Shown here: positions 34,737 through 46,962 of the stretch, one piece after another
Layout of the letters: every line of letters begins with the position of its first letter
Position numbering within the stretch: position 1 is the first letter of the stretch
Assembly (NCBI GenBank): GCA_002105175.1
Contig: MCGE01000005.1
Coordinates: 1,674,001-1,738,000, forward strand
Direction: 5' to 3'
Source: Absidia repens
Taxonomy: Eukaryota > Mucoromycota > Mucoromycetes > Mucorales > Cunninghamellaceae
DNA length: 64,000 nt
Translations under genes and position numbers: made by a program
The notes under the pieces: generated by a model
The model's input: only the letters and a program-made list of their open reading frames with translations
Told to the model about the DNA's origin: nothing
The model's database searches: none

Positions 34737-36499
34737 TCATTTGGTATGAATATAATCCGAAATAGTAGAGATGATACGTCGTTGTCTAGAAGGGTGTACC
34801 AAGAAGGAAGCATGATCCAACCCATTCATGGTTTCCGTGTCTATGCCTTGTTTTGTCAGATATGAGTGCACGCGTTTCGAATTGACAATATTATCATGTT
34901 CAGACAAATAGACTTTCGTATTCCGGGGCATGGTAGTGGTGGTCAGTGGTAAAGAGGAGGATGGTGGTAATTTTGATAGTCTTTTGCTTTTTCTTCGTAA
35001 TTCGTCAGTTGGTGTTACGTACAAGGCGCATTGGAACCAATGGAAATGTCGAGAGATGTAATAAGAGATATACAATTCACTTGATGCGAAATACTTGACA
35101 ATGGATTCACTAGCAGTTTGGGGTACTCGGTAGACAAAATTGGTGCAACTATTCAGAATCCAAAGAAGCATAGAATGGCGATTAGTCATTGTCAAACATC
35201 GCCTTATGATACATAATTCAATCCTTCTCCGCCACTTACATATCATCATAGTGTAACATGAAGCATATGGGATCCAATAAAACAATCCCAGCTACGGTTT
35301 TCGGTAAATGTTGAAGTGTCCAAGATGCTACGGCTGTACCAAGGGAATGAGCAACAAAAACAGCATTGCGGCAATCGTGGCGGTGGAGCATTTGCTGGAT
35401 ATCATGGCCAATTTCTTGCATGGAAGGGACATCCTCGACACATCGCATCGCTACAAACGGCAATTCAATACAAAAAATGGGAGCGTTCAATTGCATCAGT
35501 TGATGAATGAAGGGTGTGTAGCACATCAGTCCAGCGCCAATCCCATGAATAAAGACGATCGGTTTCTTGGTACGGTCACCATCACGGAACCAATAAGAAA
35601 TCCTTTCTTCGTCCAATCCGTCCGTTTCTTGATAGTTGGTGACACATTGTTGTTGTTGATGAAGCATGCGTTTTGGGGGAAAAGAGGATGATTCCACAGG
35701 ATTCCATAATAAATTAGAGTGGACGGCTTCAGGGCCGTATTTTTTCATTCCATAACCAAATTGTAATGCCACTGTTCCATAGAAAAGAGTCATTAGTTGA
35801 ATACCAATATAAAAGACAAGAGGTCGGTGGTATGCATTGACTGGATCTAAATTGAGACGTCTTGACTGTAAGTATTCGTTGTATCCCAATGGAAACCGGA
35901 CATGGAAGACTGATTCAATTTCGCTGGTCATCCATTCGACTTCTTTCAGAAGTTCGGGGTGTTGTAATACGTCCTCCAAAGGTGCCGTAAAAAATGCCCA
36001 TGATAACCTACAACAGCATTATCGAAAAAAAAAAATGAGACATCAGCTTGAATCATTTTATCTTCCTCTTTTGTCATTACCATTCAATCACATTTTCACG
36101 GTGTATTTCTTCGAAAGCAGGGGTGAAAGAGGAGTGATTATGGTCTTCCTTGGTGAACCATCCAGGGAGCCAATCTTCGACGTGTTTGACGTTAGCGATA
36201 CAGTTGGAGACCAAAGCCCTGCGTTCTTTTCGGGTAAGGGTATTGATTGTTGGACCAGTTTGTTGCATTCGATTTCGAGTGATTTGAAAAAAGATATAAA
36301 ACATCATTTCAGTGGCAAGCCAATAATGGATAGTTGTTGGAAGTAGGTAGTAGTCGCAGTCGCCTGTCAATAATAAAGGTGTTGCTTGTGATACATAAAT
36401 ATAATAAAGAAAGTAAACAAATGCACAAGGGGCAAGAGCTGTTTGACATAATGCCAATAAATAAACAGCAAACCTTGACAATGTGTGATCAGGAATCAT
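34737..36499 (-). CDS. Membrane-anchored alpha/beta hydrolase
   Basis: Predicted lipase or esterase-like serine hydrolase; substrate unknown. Exons: 36081-36499, 35240-36007 and 34737-35148, giving 532 aa. The N-terminal 110 residues contain two hydrophobic segments (FAVYLLALCQTALAPCAFV and LVFYIGIQLMTLFYG further on). The hydrolase core starts near PIVFIHGIGAG (oxyanion loop, about residue 297). The nucleophile lies in VAHSLGT (about residue 361). The acid is likely the Asp in YLSEHDNIV (about 479) and the histidine is in GLDHASFLVHP (about 506). The triad is therefore complete. An ILLLDP-type strand (GIVLLDPICF) follows the nucleophile as expected. The length and N-terminal membrane segments suggest an ER or organelle-bound enzyme (inference). 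Confidence 0.85.
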
Positions 36500-36780
36500 G
36501 GTATGTAATATTTAGCATAAAAAAAAACAGAAAAAAAAGGAAAAGGATTCAGAAAAAAAAGTTTGCCCTTTTCATATTTTTTGAAGAATATTTCAAATCC
36601 CGCACCCCAAAACAAAATTCATAGTAGCCCCCTCCCCATTTTTTCAATCATTATCCCAATCCAATAAAAAAAAATAGTTAAGGAGGTTAATGTTCTTTAT
36701 TGAAAAAGAATATATATATAATATGATACAAACTATTCTATAATACAAGTCTAGACTACACTAAGCTAATCTAATCTAAT

Positions 36781-37849
36781 CTAATGGTTATAAATTTCAC
36801 CATCCACTGTCCATCGAGCACTTAGGTATTTTGGTTCAAGGTGATCTAAAAAGTGTTGCCGCCATAATTTGATAAAAGTTTCCAATTGAGGCCATCGATC
36901 ATCTCTGTTTTCTGTCGATATAATGCGTTCCTTGTCCATTAATTGCCGAATCACATAGGTACCATGATCAATAAAGTCGGGGCCTCGGTAGACATCTTCC
37001 AATTGACTGCATTCTTCCAACACCGTCCGCCAACTATCGTCACCATCAACGTCAAGAGGTTGTTGTTCCATGTGTGCCTTTTGATATTCCTTCACCACCA
37101 ACGCCAATTCTTTTTGCCGACTCTCGGGTATCTTATCCGTAAATCGTAATAATGCCGCGGCCGCTTTTCTCGCTTGACGTTTTTCTACAGAGTGAATCCA
37201 ACCTTTCCCTTCCAAAGGGCAATTGTATTCCTTCGCCAGTTCCTTTTTCAGTTGTGTTGCTTTGTCTTCGTATAAATGATGACATTGCTTACAAACAAGT
37301 AGTATGTCCCGACTCTATATCAAATGAAGGCGTTAGACTAATCATCGTCATCTATCCATTCCTGCACATCACAGCCTTCAATCTTCCCTCTCTCTCCCCT
37401 CCCCTCCCCAACTCCCCTTGATTCATACTTTTTTCTCCTTACCGACTTGGATTTGATACACAGAGGCATCGCTCGACGATACATATCTGGAACTAAAACA
37501 TGCCAAAAAAAGAAGAGTCGGTGAAATGTCTTTCCTCCAGCTATGTTGTCACTATCATATTTTATAACCCTTACCCACATGGTGCATAGTTAGGAGCTCG
37601 CTCGAATTGCAGGCCACACAGTTATTTGATCGATCTTCCACCATATAGTCATTTTCCTTGTGTCCATTACCTTTGGCTTCAAAAGTAAGCTGAATGGAGC
37701 GGTCACCATGTTCTGGTATAAGCTTTGCCAAGTCCCGTACCAAATACCATCTTGCTTTTTTCCTTTCGTCATTGATCATCGATAAAAGAAAAGTCAGATA
37801 AAAAAAAAAGCAAAACTAAATTTCACACTTACTCGTTACACCTAAACAT
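36781..37849 (-). CDS. Stand-alone EXD2 C-terminal HNH-like domain protein
   Basis: The protein matches only the C-terminal half of animal EXD2, a 3'-5' exonuclease-domain protein, and has no exonuclease domain. Exons: 37833-37849 (17 nt), 37575-37762, 37443-37492 and 36781-37314, giving 262 aa. It begins MFRCNEKKARWYLVRDLA. Next come CVACNSSELLTMHHVV, PDMYRRAMPLCIKS and SRDILLVCKQCHHLYE: two C-x2-C pairs around an HH, a zinc-binding HNH-like layout. The C-terminus (LEECSQLEDVY through LWRQHFLDHL) is helical. The short exons splice in phase. Joining the EXD2-like motifs across three introns is strong support for the model. Whether it cuts nucleic acid is unknown. Confidence 0.75.
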
Positions 37850-39179
37850 TAGCTTGTCATGTCGAGAAAAAACTTTCCAGTTTTCGTATATGGCGTTCGT
37901 TTTTTTTGTTTGCATCACAATGGGTTTTCTTTCAGCCGGCATGATTAAGGGTTGCGTATATAAGTCAAAGGAGATGGTAAGGAGTGGTGGAAAGAGGGGA
38001 GGGGAGGGAGGTAGACAAGGAGAGTTGGAGAGTAGAAAAAATTAAAAAAAAAGAAAGATCTTTTTCCTTTGACCCTTTTGATGGCTGAAAATCAATGGGC
38101 ATTTGAACTCCGCTATGAATTTTGCAGCTGCCCTGCTTGCCTTCACCTCGGAAACTATCAGCTCCTAGCAGACATCCTTTGACCCTTTCCATCCTTTTTT
38201 TTTTTTATTCAAATGGTATAATAAAATTTCTTCCATATGGGCTCAATTTTTGTCGTGAAGGTTGATGTTTGATGAAGTTCAACGAGAATGAATTGTGTTG
38301 ACTTTATTCGCGTCGTGGCCGTTGAAAGCAAAATAGAAAAAAAATATACATTGATGGCTGAAGTCTCGTAGACAAAAAAAAAATTATAAACGGAAAACAC
38401 TTGGTCATCGAAAGGAACAAAATATCAGTGTCAGGTATATACTTGTGATATTTTTGATGAGGGCGAATAAAGCAAAACGTCGATGAATCGTTGTGCTCAT
38501 AAATTTATGAAATTTTTCCTCAGTCGTAAAAGCTACGCAGTGAACCTGCGTTGGGTCTTCTCCAAAAAAAAAAAAAAAAACTAGTAGGTGCCAAGTGTAA
38601 CCGGAATAAAGAGTTTGACGTTTGGATTTTGATGGGATGGAACTAGGCGATCCCAATCATTTTGTACTTTAATGGGTATCTCATTGGAGGTTATCTGCCA
38701 TACACAATAAGCCATCTATCGCCTTTTTAGTGTATGCGTATGCAACCCCCGCCCTCTCACCCTCCTAGGATGAGGATTGATGCCTCTGCTTTAAGAGCTA
38801 ACTGGTTTTTATTTCGGTTTTTATATATCAATCGCAATGAAAATAATAACCTGGATATAAAAAGTGTATCCAGTTTAGTCCAGGCTATGAGCTTTTACAG
38901 GGAAAACAAAACATGCCGTACGGGATTGTTTAATTGACATCAATGACTAAGTAAGGAGTAGGCTCAAATTTTTAATATAAGGTGACTAGATCGGCTATCA
39001 CGTTGCTGAGGCTCCCGGGAAAGTAATAATGAAACAGATGGAAATGTTTCAAAATGGCAACTAAATTCATGGCATAGCTTTGAGTTATTGGTCGGGCTCG
39101 TCGAGCAGTAAAAAGTTCTTCATTTAATAAGTCTAGGAGTAAGGGAGAATTGTTGAGGCATTGAGAGAAATGCGTCACT

Positions 39180-39930
39180 ACTAAGCTAGAAAGCAGATGT
39201 TTAATGGGACACTCAAAAAACAGTCGTATTAATCGTATTAATGACTTTGCTACAATATTTATATCGTTCGTCAGAGGATGGATAATAAAACGGCATATTT
39301 TATTTGAAGACTATGGTAAATACAAAAAAGAGCGCAAGTTCATTTTAATGAGGGGTCTAATGGAGGTAACAAGAAAGTGACTATTATGATATTTAAAGAA
39401 TGGTCAGTGCTAATCTAATGGTACCTTTTGTAAAATAGGATCTAAATACAATGAGAAAGACTAACGGAATATCGGCTGTTGAACCACAACAACGATCAAC
39501 TCTCATCTAAGAGACGTCATGGTGCTTACAAGGAATCTCTTGCAGAAAACATAAAAGAAAACAATGGTACATATGTTTTTCATTAAAACAAGTAAAAAGA
39601 GACACGTTTTATTCAGATAGAAGATAGAAGCTATGGACAAGCTAACACTAAACTAAGCTAATGGAAACTCTAAAAAACTAGCTAATGGAGGTCCTAATCC
39701 TGAATCCAAAATAAAAGGGTTTCCCCATGCATCTTATAATCCCTGATCTGAAACCCTTTCTAAACTAGTCCTGACACTAATCTAAGATCACCATAACCTC
39801 AGAGAGGTTGAATGGCGAAGAAAAAAAAAAAAAGGAAACAGAGCGGGAAAAATAAAATTGGGAGTAAATAGAACTTCACGTGGGCGGGGTTGTAAATATT
39901 TTTGATGCCTTTCTCCGTTGGCTTTTTTTT
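39180..39930 (+). repeat. Dispersed repeat family, copy E
   Basis: Landmarks occur in the same order as in copy A: GGCATATTTTATTTGAAG near 39292, AATGGTCAGTGCTAATCTAA near 39401, GAGACACGTTTTATTCAGAT near 39599, GGACAAGCTAACACTAAACT near 39635, GTTTCCCCATGCATC near 39718, CTAAACTAGTCCTGACAC near 39761 and CACGTGGGCGGGG near 39877. Ends are estimates. Confidence 0.7.
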
Positions 39931-41719
39931 TTTGGCCGTGCAGAATAGGGTTCTCTATATTTTACAATTTTAGTCGCCAGGACTTGACTTCCTGCCATTA
40001 CACCACATCTTGCGTTCACTTTTTTTTTTTTTTTACCAAGTCTCCACTTAATTTATTCGCAGCATAACACTTCAATAAAATTCCCTGTTATACTGTTTGT
40101 TCGCTTGAGTAAACTGAATAAAGGTGTCAATACAATTTATTCATATTTTGGACTATGATGGAAAAACTAAAAAGGAAGTAAAAGAGGATGTGTCATGAAA
40201 CATTAATATACAGTATGAGAAATAGTTCAACAATCAATCAAGTAAGGATATGTATGTATATCAAAACATGTTTGTAATAAAAATAATATAAGCCAATTCA
40301 AATATATGGGTTTTCACTGCTGATCAGATGTATGCTAAAGAGAGGCTCGAGGAGTTATTTAATTACACCGACGAATATCGTAGTAGTGACCCCCACAATA
40401 TAGAGAATTTGCTAATGCTTGGTAATATACCTGTCCAATGGAAGTACATATCCATCCTTCGCCAGATGAGAACCAAATTTTTTCAAATTGAGCTTGTGAT
40501 GAAACGTCGAACGAATGCCACCTTGATCCAGCATAGTACATCCAGCATGGCATAGTAAAAAACTGTCCACTATTTGATTATGATTAATATTGTTAGGTGG
40601 AAAAAAAGAGAATGGGGTAAATAAAGTATTCACTGAAGTGCGCAATTAATAAAAATGACGATGGAATTGTTGAAGAAATGGAAGAGGGAGACGAAAAATG
40701 AGCTTTTATACCTCTTTTTGAAAACCTCGTTCCTGAGCGCCATTACCATTTTGTGAGCAGAGCATTTATGATAAATCGAAGTGGGTAGTTCTCATTGGAT
40801 TTCCTAAAAAAATTATAGTTCAGCAAATTAGAATCATAGATGTTCGATAAATAAAAAAAAAAAAGAGAGAGAGAGAATAAGACAAGCCCAAGAATAGGAA
40901 AGGTGGCGTTCACTACAAAAGAAAATCCAAAAATAGGTCGAAACAAACAATGTCAGTAACCAGCCACTTCAAGGTCCGAGAAGTCCCGTCTCTCACCTAT
41001 TTGCACGTAGCCTATCCGGAACAAGCCTATATAGGAATTGTTTTTCTCGCCACAAGGATAAAATACCAGGTAAAGGCTTTGTTTAAATTTACAACGTACG
41101 TCTTCTGACCTTTCCCCTAAAAAAATTAGAAACAAAAGCAGTGCCAAGCAGCATTTACCGCAATCCAGAAGCTCGGAGTGAAGTCCGTTCCTATTCGTTT
41201 TATCCCGATATGGTGCGGTTCAGCGAAAACGTAAAGCTATTTTTTAAATTCAATGTCAATATTCTCGCAGTCATTAAAAATGATTTACTGGGTGTTAGAC
41301 GTAGGGAAGACTGTTGTTATGTGAATTTTGAAGAATTGGAACCCTTCGCCATTTTCCACTTTCATAAACGACCCCTAGGTGGAGCAACTGAATCCAGTTT
41401 TACTTACAAATAAATAAAACAATCTGGGTCTATACAGTATATCCAGTTTAGCGAAGGTTACGGTGGCACTACGACTTGGGTTAATAAAAATATGAGTGGT
41501 GAACCGCGAACATGACCATGTTTCATATTAAGTGACGTAAAACTATCAACTAGGAGCTAGCTCAATGGCGCACATCAACGGTCACGTATAAGCGATAGAT
41601 ACATGTACGAAACAACCTATGTTTATTTATATGATTGTCAAACAAGATAATAGTTATCTTTGATATAAGTAATATTAGACTACCAACAAGTTCCTTGGGG
41701 TACTGAGGTGAGGTAGTCA

Positions 41720-42500
41720 TAGCGAGAGAACTAGAAAGCAAGTGCTAAGGAGGATATTCACAGTACAGATACAATAACAAAATTGTTTAATATCAAACAG
41801 GTCAGAACATCATTAAGAAAACGATATATTTTATTTGAATGAATTTGGCAGATACTAGATTTAAAGCGGGAGGGTTCATTGTGACAAGAGATTCAATGAC
41901 AGGATCTATGGGATGAAGCATGAGGGAGACAGATGCGATACTGGAAGAATGGTGAATACTAATCTAAAGAGACCGTCGTAAAGAGTAACCTAATATACTG
42001 TATAAGACATTACGGAGACTAAAAGTGGATATCTTGTATTGAAGCCCAACAACGGTCAACACTAATTCAAAAGGTGGTCAGGGCAGTATAAAATGGATCT
42101 ATTGGTACAAGACATGAGAGAGACTAATAGGACATTTTTCATTGAAGCATGTAAAAAGAGACATATTTTATTGGGTCTTAGATATAAGTTATGATAAACT
42201 AAGTTAAGCTAAGCTAATGAAGGCTTCAAAAAGCCAACTACTGGTGCCATCAGATCCTAGATCCAAAATGAAAGGACTTGCCCATGCATCTTGTGATCTC
42301 TGAGCTGAAAACCCTTCTATTCTAGTCCTAACATTAATCTAAGTCCAACATGTCCTTAAAAAAAGCTGAATGACCAAGAAAAAAAGAAGGGAAAAAAAGA
42401 AAGAACGAAAGAAAGAAAGAAAGAAGGAGCGAAAAAAAAAATCGTGGGAGTTAAGTTCACGTGGGCGGAATTTCAAATGATTTTTTTTAGATCCCTCATG
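41720..42500 (+). repeat. Dispersed repeat family, copy F
   Basis: Landmarks occur in the same order: GATATATTTTATTTGAAT near 41823, TGGTGAATACTAATCTAA near 41950, CAACGGTCAACACTAATTC near 42051, GAGACATATTTTATTGGG near 42159, CCCATGCATCTTGTGATC near 42281 and CACGTGGGCGGAATTTC near 42458. The TCAACACTAATCT motif occurs twice, showing internally repeated units. Copies E and F lie about 1.8 kb apart in the same orientation. Confidence 0.7.
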
Positions 42501-43015
42501 AGGCTTTCGTTTGTGCGTATTTATTTTTTGGGGGGGCACAAAAAGGAAGCGCTTGTTTTATCCAGCACCATACAACACCAACAACTTGACGATTCTATTC
42601 TCATTACATCAACCACTATCGTTCAACATCGGCATGATGTCTGCATTCTTCCCTTGATATCTTTGAAGACTGGGTAGAGCAATTTAACACAGCTTAAGGA
42701 CACCTTCACCGTAAAATACTTTATCGCTCACCATAGGATAGCATACCCTCTATGAAAGCATTAATTCATCTTAATTCATGCGCATTGTACAACAGAATAC
42801 CCCACACTTACCCACATATACACCTGAACGCATCATAGTTAGACATGTAATATAGTACTATTTTTTCATCGGACCAGTTTGGTATATTTTTCATAGCATA
42901 TATCTACACCGGATTAAAATATGTCTTAGTTTCTTTTTTTTCACACTAACTTTCATTCGCATATTTTGTCTTGTAAAATAGGCATAGCTATACTATACAA
43001 TGTTTGTGTGTGTAT

Positions 43016-43016
<1 letters not shown>

Positions 43017-43046
<30 letters not shown>
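43017..43046. repeat. Poly-A tract, 30 bases
   Basis: Uninterrupted A run in the gene-poor region downstream of the MHYT gene. Confidence 0.95.
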
Positions 43047-43047
<1 letters not shown>

Positions 43048-43566
43048 CAGGCTGATGTATATACGAGCAAGGAAAAGGGATTCGATATAATGTAACTTGT
43101 TCTTTTTCGCTGTCACTATCATATTACATAGCTTGAAGCTTTAATGTAAGGTAAAAAAAAAAATCCTTATATAGCATTTTACGTGAGACTCATTTCTTTT
43201 TTTTTTTCTACGTTCTTGCTTTTACTGCACGATACCATTTCCATTACCCTCAACAATAAAGCATTTTGATTGAGACATAAATATAATTTTTTATTCTGAT
43301 ACGTAAACGTAATAAAAAAAATAAAAAAAAAAAAAAAGAATGAAGGAATAAATGATCAATTAGGCGGGTATGTCGAGTAAATATTGGGAGATAAAAGAGA
43401 GGAGTACTAATATTACGTTATATATACTAAACTACAAATAGATAAGGGGTAAATAAATGAAGATTTGATATAAGAGGCAGGCATATGTATAAAACTACAA
43501 AAATTAAAGTAAAAATAAAGTACACATACAAAGACAGCGAATACAAGCAAAGGAGCCAAGAAAGCA

Positions 43567-46500
43567 TCAAGATAAAATGGAATGCATGCATTCAACAATG
43601 ACTTGATCTAACCATAAGAACCGATCTCTTGCAGACAGGATCACCATAGTAGATTCCATCTCGTTCATTGATTGATAATTTGTGGTGAGTGTGGCAGTGG
43701 CATTGGAAGGATGGTCCTTATTTTCAGATGAGGATGTGGAGGAGACTTGTCGGATTCGTTTGGCTCTTGGAGGCGGTGGTAAAGAGTTCATCAAGTCTGG
43801 TCGGTACGCCATGGGCTGTGTTGTTGGCATGCTGTTGCTATTTTCCATGGCCCCACTACTATTGCGTTTCAGGCTGTTGCTGCTGCCATTACCGAGAATG
43901 TCCCCAGTACAACTATCGTTATGTTGGTGACCGCCGGCCTTGTCGCTGGAGCCATATTCCTTGGTGCTATTTTTCTTGTTTGAGTTTGCTGATTGGCTGT
44001 GTGGGTTATAGTAATAAGAAGGTGACAGTGTATTGTGGTTGAGATGTGCAAAGCTTCCATAAAGCATCTGTTGTTTCAGTTCCGTCCCCCAGCTAGAGCG
44101 TGTTACTGCTTGTTTGTGGTGTTCCACGGCACGCTGAGTAATTGCATAGGACAGCGGTAATCCAAGCAGAGAAGGAAGGCATCGAATGGGCTCAGTTGCT
44201 GTGTGTTGTTGAATGGCAGCCACCGTTCCGCTAGTGCGCAGACAAGTCCGAAACAAAATCAGGGTGCACGGTCCAGGTGTAAGAGCAAACGCAGGGACAT
44301 CGAATGTTTCAGCCTGCAAGACGGCATTGGCGAGGCCCAGGTGCATTCCATTTATACCGACAGTATCCATCAGTTTCTGACTAGCCGATTCCATTGCCTT
44401 TGTAAAACGCTGTATAATAGGTGTAGGACGGTCCGGATAGGCAACGGTCGACGTCTGCGATAATGCTGAGGTGTAAGATGCTATGTCGTGTTGGTGCTGT
44501 TGCTGATGATGGTGCATGCTTGCCAATTCTTGATCAAGGTTTGTTGCTGATAAGTTTGCTGACGTGCTGGTCTTGAGAGTAGGTGATCCACTTGTAGATA
44601 AGGATTTTCCATGAGATATATCACCGCCCTGCCGGTGCGTACTTGAAGAAGTACGACGGGTCATATTCAAGCTTGGACGAGACTGGACACCAATATATTT
44701 GTCGACGTTGGTCATGTGTTGTAAAGAGTGATCCCGAAATACATAAGACAAACAGCGTTTTTCTTCAGGTAAAAGTTGTCGCGCTAATTCACCAGTGTCG
44801 TCATAAGCCAAATCCACAAGCGGAATGCTGTAGCGACTGCGTTTATCCACCACCATATGCACATCATCGTAAGTTTGACCTTCATCAACAAGTCCTAGTA
44901 AGCCAACCATCACCCGCGGAGAAGTAGCACCTGCCAATTGGAACGAGCTTTGAGACAGTAAGTACATTTCACGGAAATGATTCAGCAAATAGTCGTTTGG
45001 TATGCATAATTTAGCCGCCATAATCTTCGCAATAATAGTCACCTCCGCAAAACGATAACCATTAATCATAAATCGATGAATATCCTTGTCAGATGTAAGT
45101 TGTCGTACTAACATGATATGTCGTTCTTCATCACCTTCAAGAGGAGAGTATTCCCAGCGGCCGTGTTTTGTTGTTGTGGCATGTTGTTCGTAGTCGAGAT
45201 GAATGGTCGATGATAATTTTTTTGATCTGTCTATAGAAATGCTGGTTTCCACATTGTTGGCTTGATCAAATGAGGATGTTGATAAACTTTTTTTGGTGTC
45301 ACCATGCCGCGTAAGATTTGTGGTAGCTGAAGTTGGCGGTGTAGTTGCAGAAAGGGAATACGTGTCGCCATAAATGGAATTTTCATCGTTCATATGAGCA
45401 GTGGTGAAGATGTTCTTGATGCTTTGAATCTTTTGTTTTGCTGCTATACGTTTTTGCTGGAATAAGCTCGGTTGTACAACAGTATGAGTCTTGATCACTG
45501 ATTCATAAAGGAGACCAAGTTCAGACGCATTTTCTAATTGTAGTGATTCCATCAGACTTGAAGTAGCTTCATGAAAACGTCGCTCCGCAAGGTTGAATTC
45601 ATCCGAATGAGAAGTGCGATCATAATCTTCCAGAGTAGGAGTGGTAGACCATTGTGTGACAACTTGGAATAAGCGGATAAAGAGAGGATGACTTGAGGAG
45701 AATTCCTGTCGTGTGCTCTATAACAAACAAAACAAAAAAAAAAAGTCTTGTTGAGTGATTGGGTAATAAATTCTCATATATTTGTGTCACTTACTTCAAA
45801 CTGAATATCGGACAAGACTTCCTTACAGGGTAAAGCCCCATTATTATTGACCAAAAGTCGACCACAGGAATCAAATAGAACCATATCAACCACCAAACGT
45901 TTTTTGGCCTTATTTGAGCTTTCGGCGATTCGTTGCATACTACATTTGACCCCAACATAAAAGAGCGCCACACATGCAATAACCACCACGCCACAGATGA
46001 CACCGATCAAAGCAGGTGTAGGTAACAAAGGATTTGGAGGAATATCACCATTGCCGGTATCATAATATACAGTACCAATCATAGCAGTGTAGTGCATCCC
46101 TGACATTGCAAAAACGTATCAGTATAAGGATTGTCTTAATTTGGGAAAATAAAAGACTTACCGCAAACAGCTGCACCCATGATGGCTGCACAACCCAGGC
46201 GTTTGTACCATTGATTCATCCATTGTTCTCGTAGTTTGAAAAAGATCCAAAGAGCGGCAGTAACAGCAGTACAGGCTATGACAACGGCGCCAGCAACATA
46301 GGCAGGTTTGTAGTCCACGCGGAAATATTCAATAGCAAATTGGCCTATCAGAATAAAGAATGTGAGAACGTGCCTAATGTAATGGTTTGACACTTTTCTT
46401 ACCAAGATAATGCATAGTAGCAATACCAATCTAGAGGAAAAAAGGAAAATCGAATTGTCGGTTAGCTAATATTACCTCAATGCATCTAATAAGTCGACTT

Positions 46501-46962
46501 ACACCAGCCAAGACACCGCTAAGAAGAATACGATAAACCTGTACATGTTCAGATACACCAACGAAGGAGAATGAGATAAACATACAGGCAATAGACACCA
46601 CCAAACTGGCAAAAGTGTACCCACCGCTATAAGCCAATTGGTAAACATGGTTATGATGATTTGGGAACAGAAGCGTCAAGCTGTTGTTTCCAATAAAGTG
46701 CATGGACCAGATACCAACACTGCCCATGGCAAGCGCTGCTGATAATAGCAAGTACCTATGAAAGACATAAAAAATAGGTGTGAGGTTAGTATGGCATATT
46801 GTATGTATCAACCGCCATTCAAGTACAATACCAGTTTTTTTTCCCTTGAATGTGCGTTCGCCGTGTCAGCAATTCCAACGTTGTCATTGAGCCGATAACA
46901 GAAATAACGTAGCTAACAAAAATAATGGCGCCATTGAATTGTTGAGTAGCTTCTACTTCCAT
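43567..46962 (-). CDS. MHYT-domain integral membrane protein
   Basis: Putative membrane sensor. MHYT domains are thought to bind a metal such as copper and to sense gases or redox state (family proposal). Exons: 46832-46962, 46503-46755, 46403-46430 (28 nt), 46162-46344, 45795-46099 and 43567-45717, giving about 1016 aa. Three MHYT-type motifs sit in successive membrane segments: SMHFIGN (about residue 60), TMHYLGQ (about 134) and GMHYTAM (about 199). About seven hydrophobic helices end near residue 250. A cytosolic part of about 760 residues follows. It is Ser/Thr/Gln-rich, with no GGDEF, EAL or kinase motif visible, unlike bacterial MHYT proteins. A semi-conserved segment (LMVLVRQ-like HIMLVRQLTSDKDIHRFMIN and FALTPGPCTLILFRTC) may be a fungal-specific domain. 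Confidence 0.88.

Larger units (their letters stand above)
37850..43566. other. 5.7-kb gene-poor region with repeat copies E and F
   Basis: No gene is convincingly supported. Short frames at 40328-40555 and 41141-41413 have coding-like composition but no domain, and no splice partner was found. The region contains repeat copies E and F, A/T runs and a 30-base poly-A at 43017-43046. A GAAAGAAAG microsatellite lies near 42397-42425. Confidence 0.5.

Noticed and set aside
37854..38045. Small plus-strand membrane protein starting 5-40 bases from the EXD2-like start
   Set aside because: MAFVFFVCITMGFLSAGMIK looks like a membrane segment, but no second exon splices convincingly and there is no room for a separate promoter.
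40328..41413. Frames at 40328-40555 and 41141-41413 as genes
   Set aside because: Composition is somewhat coding-like, but there is no domain, no splice partner and no conserved neighbour. They remain unsupported.
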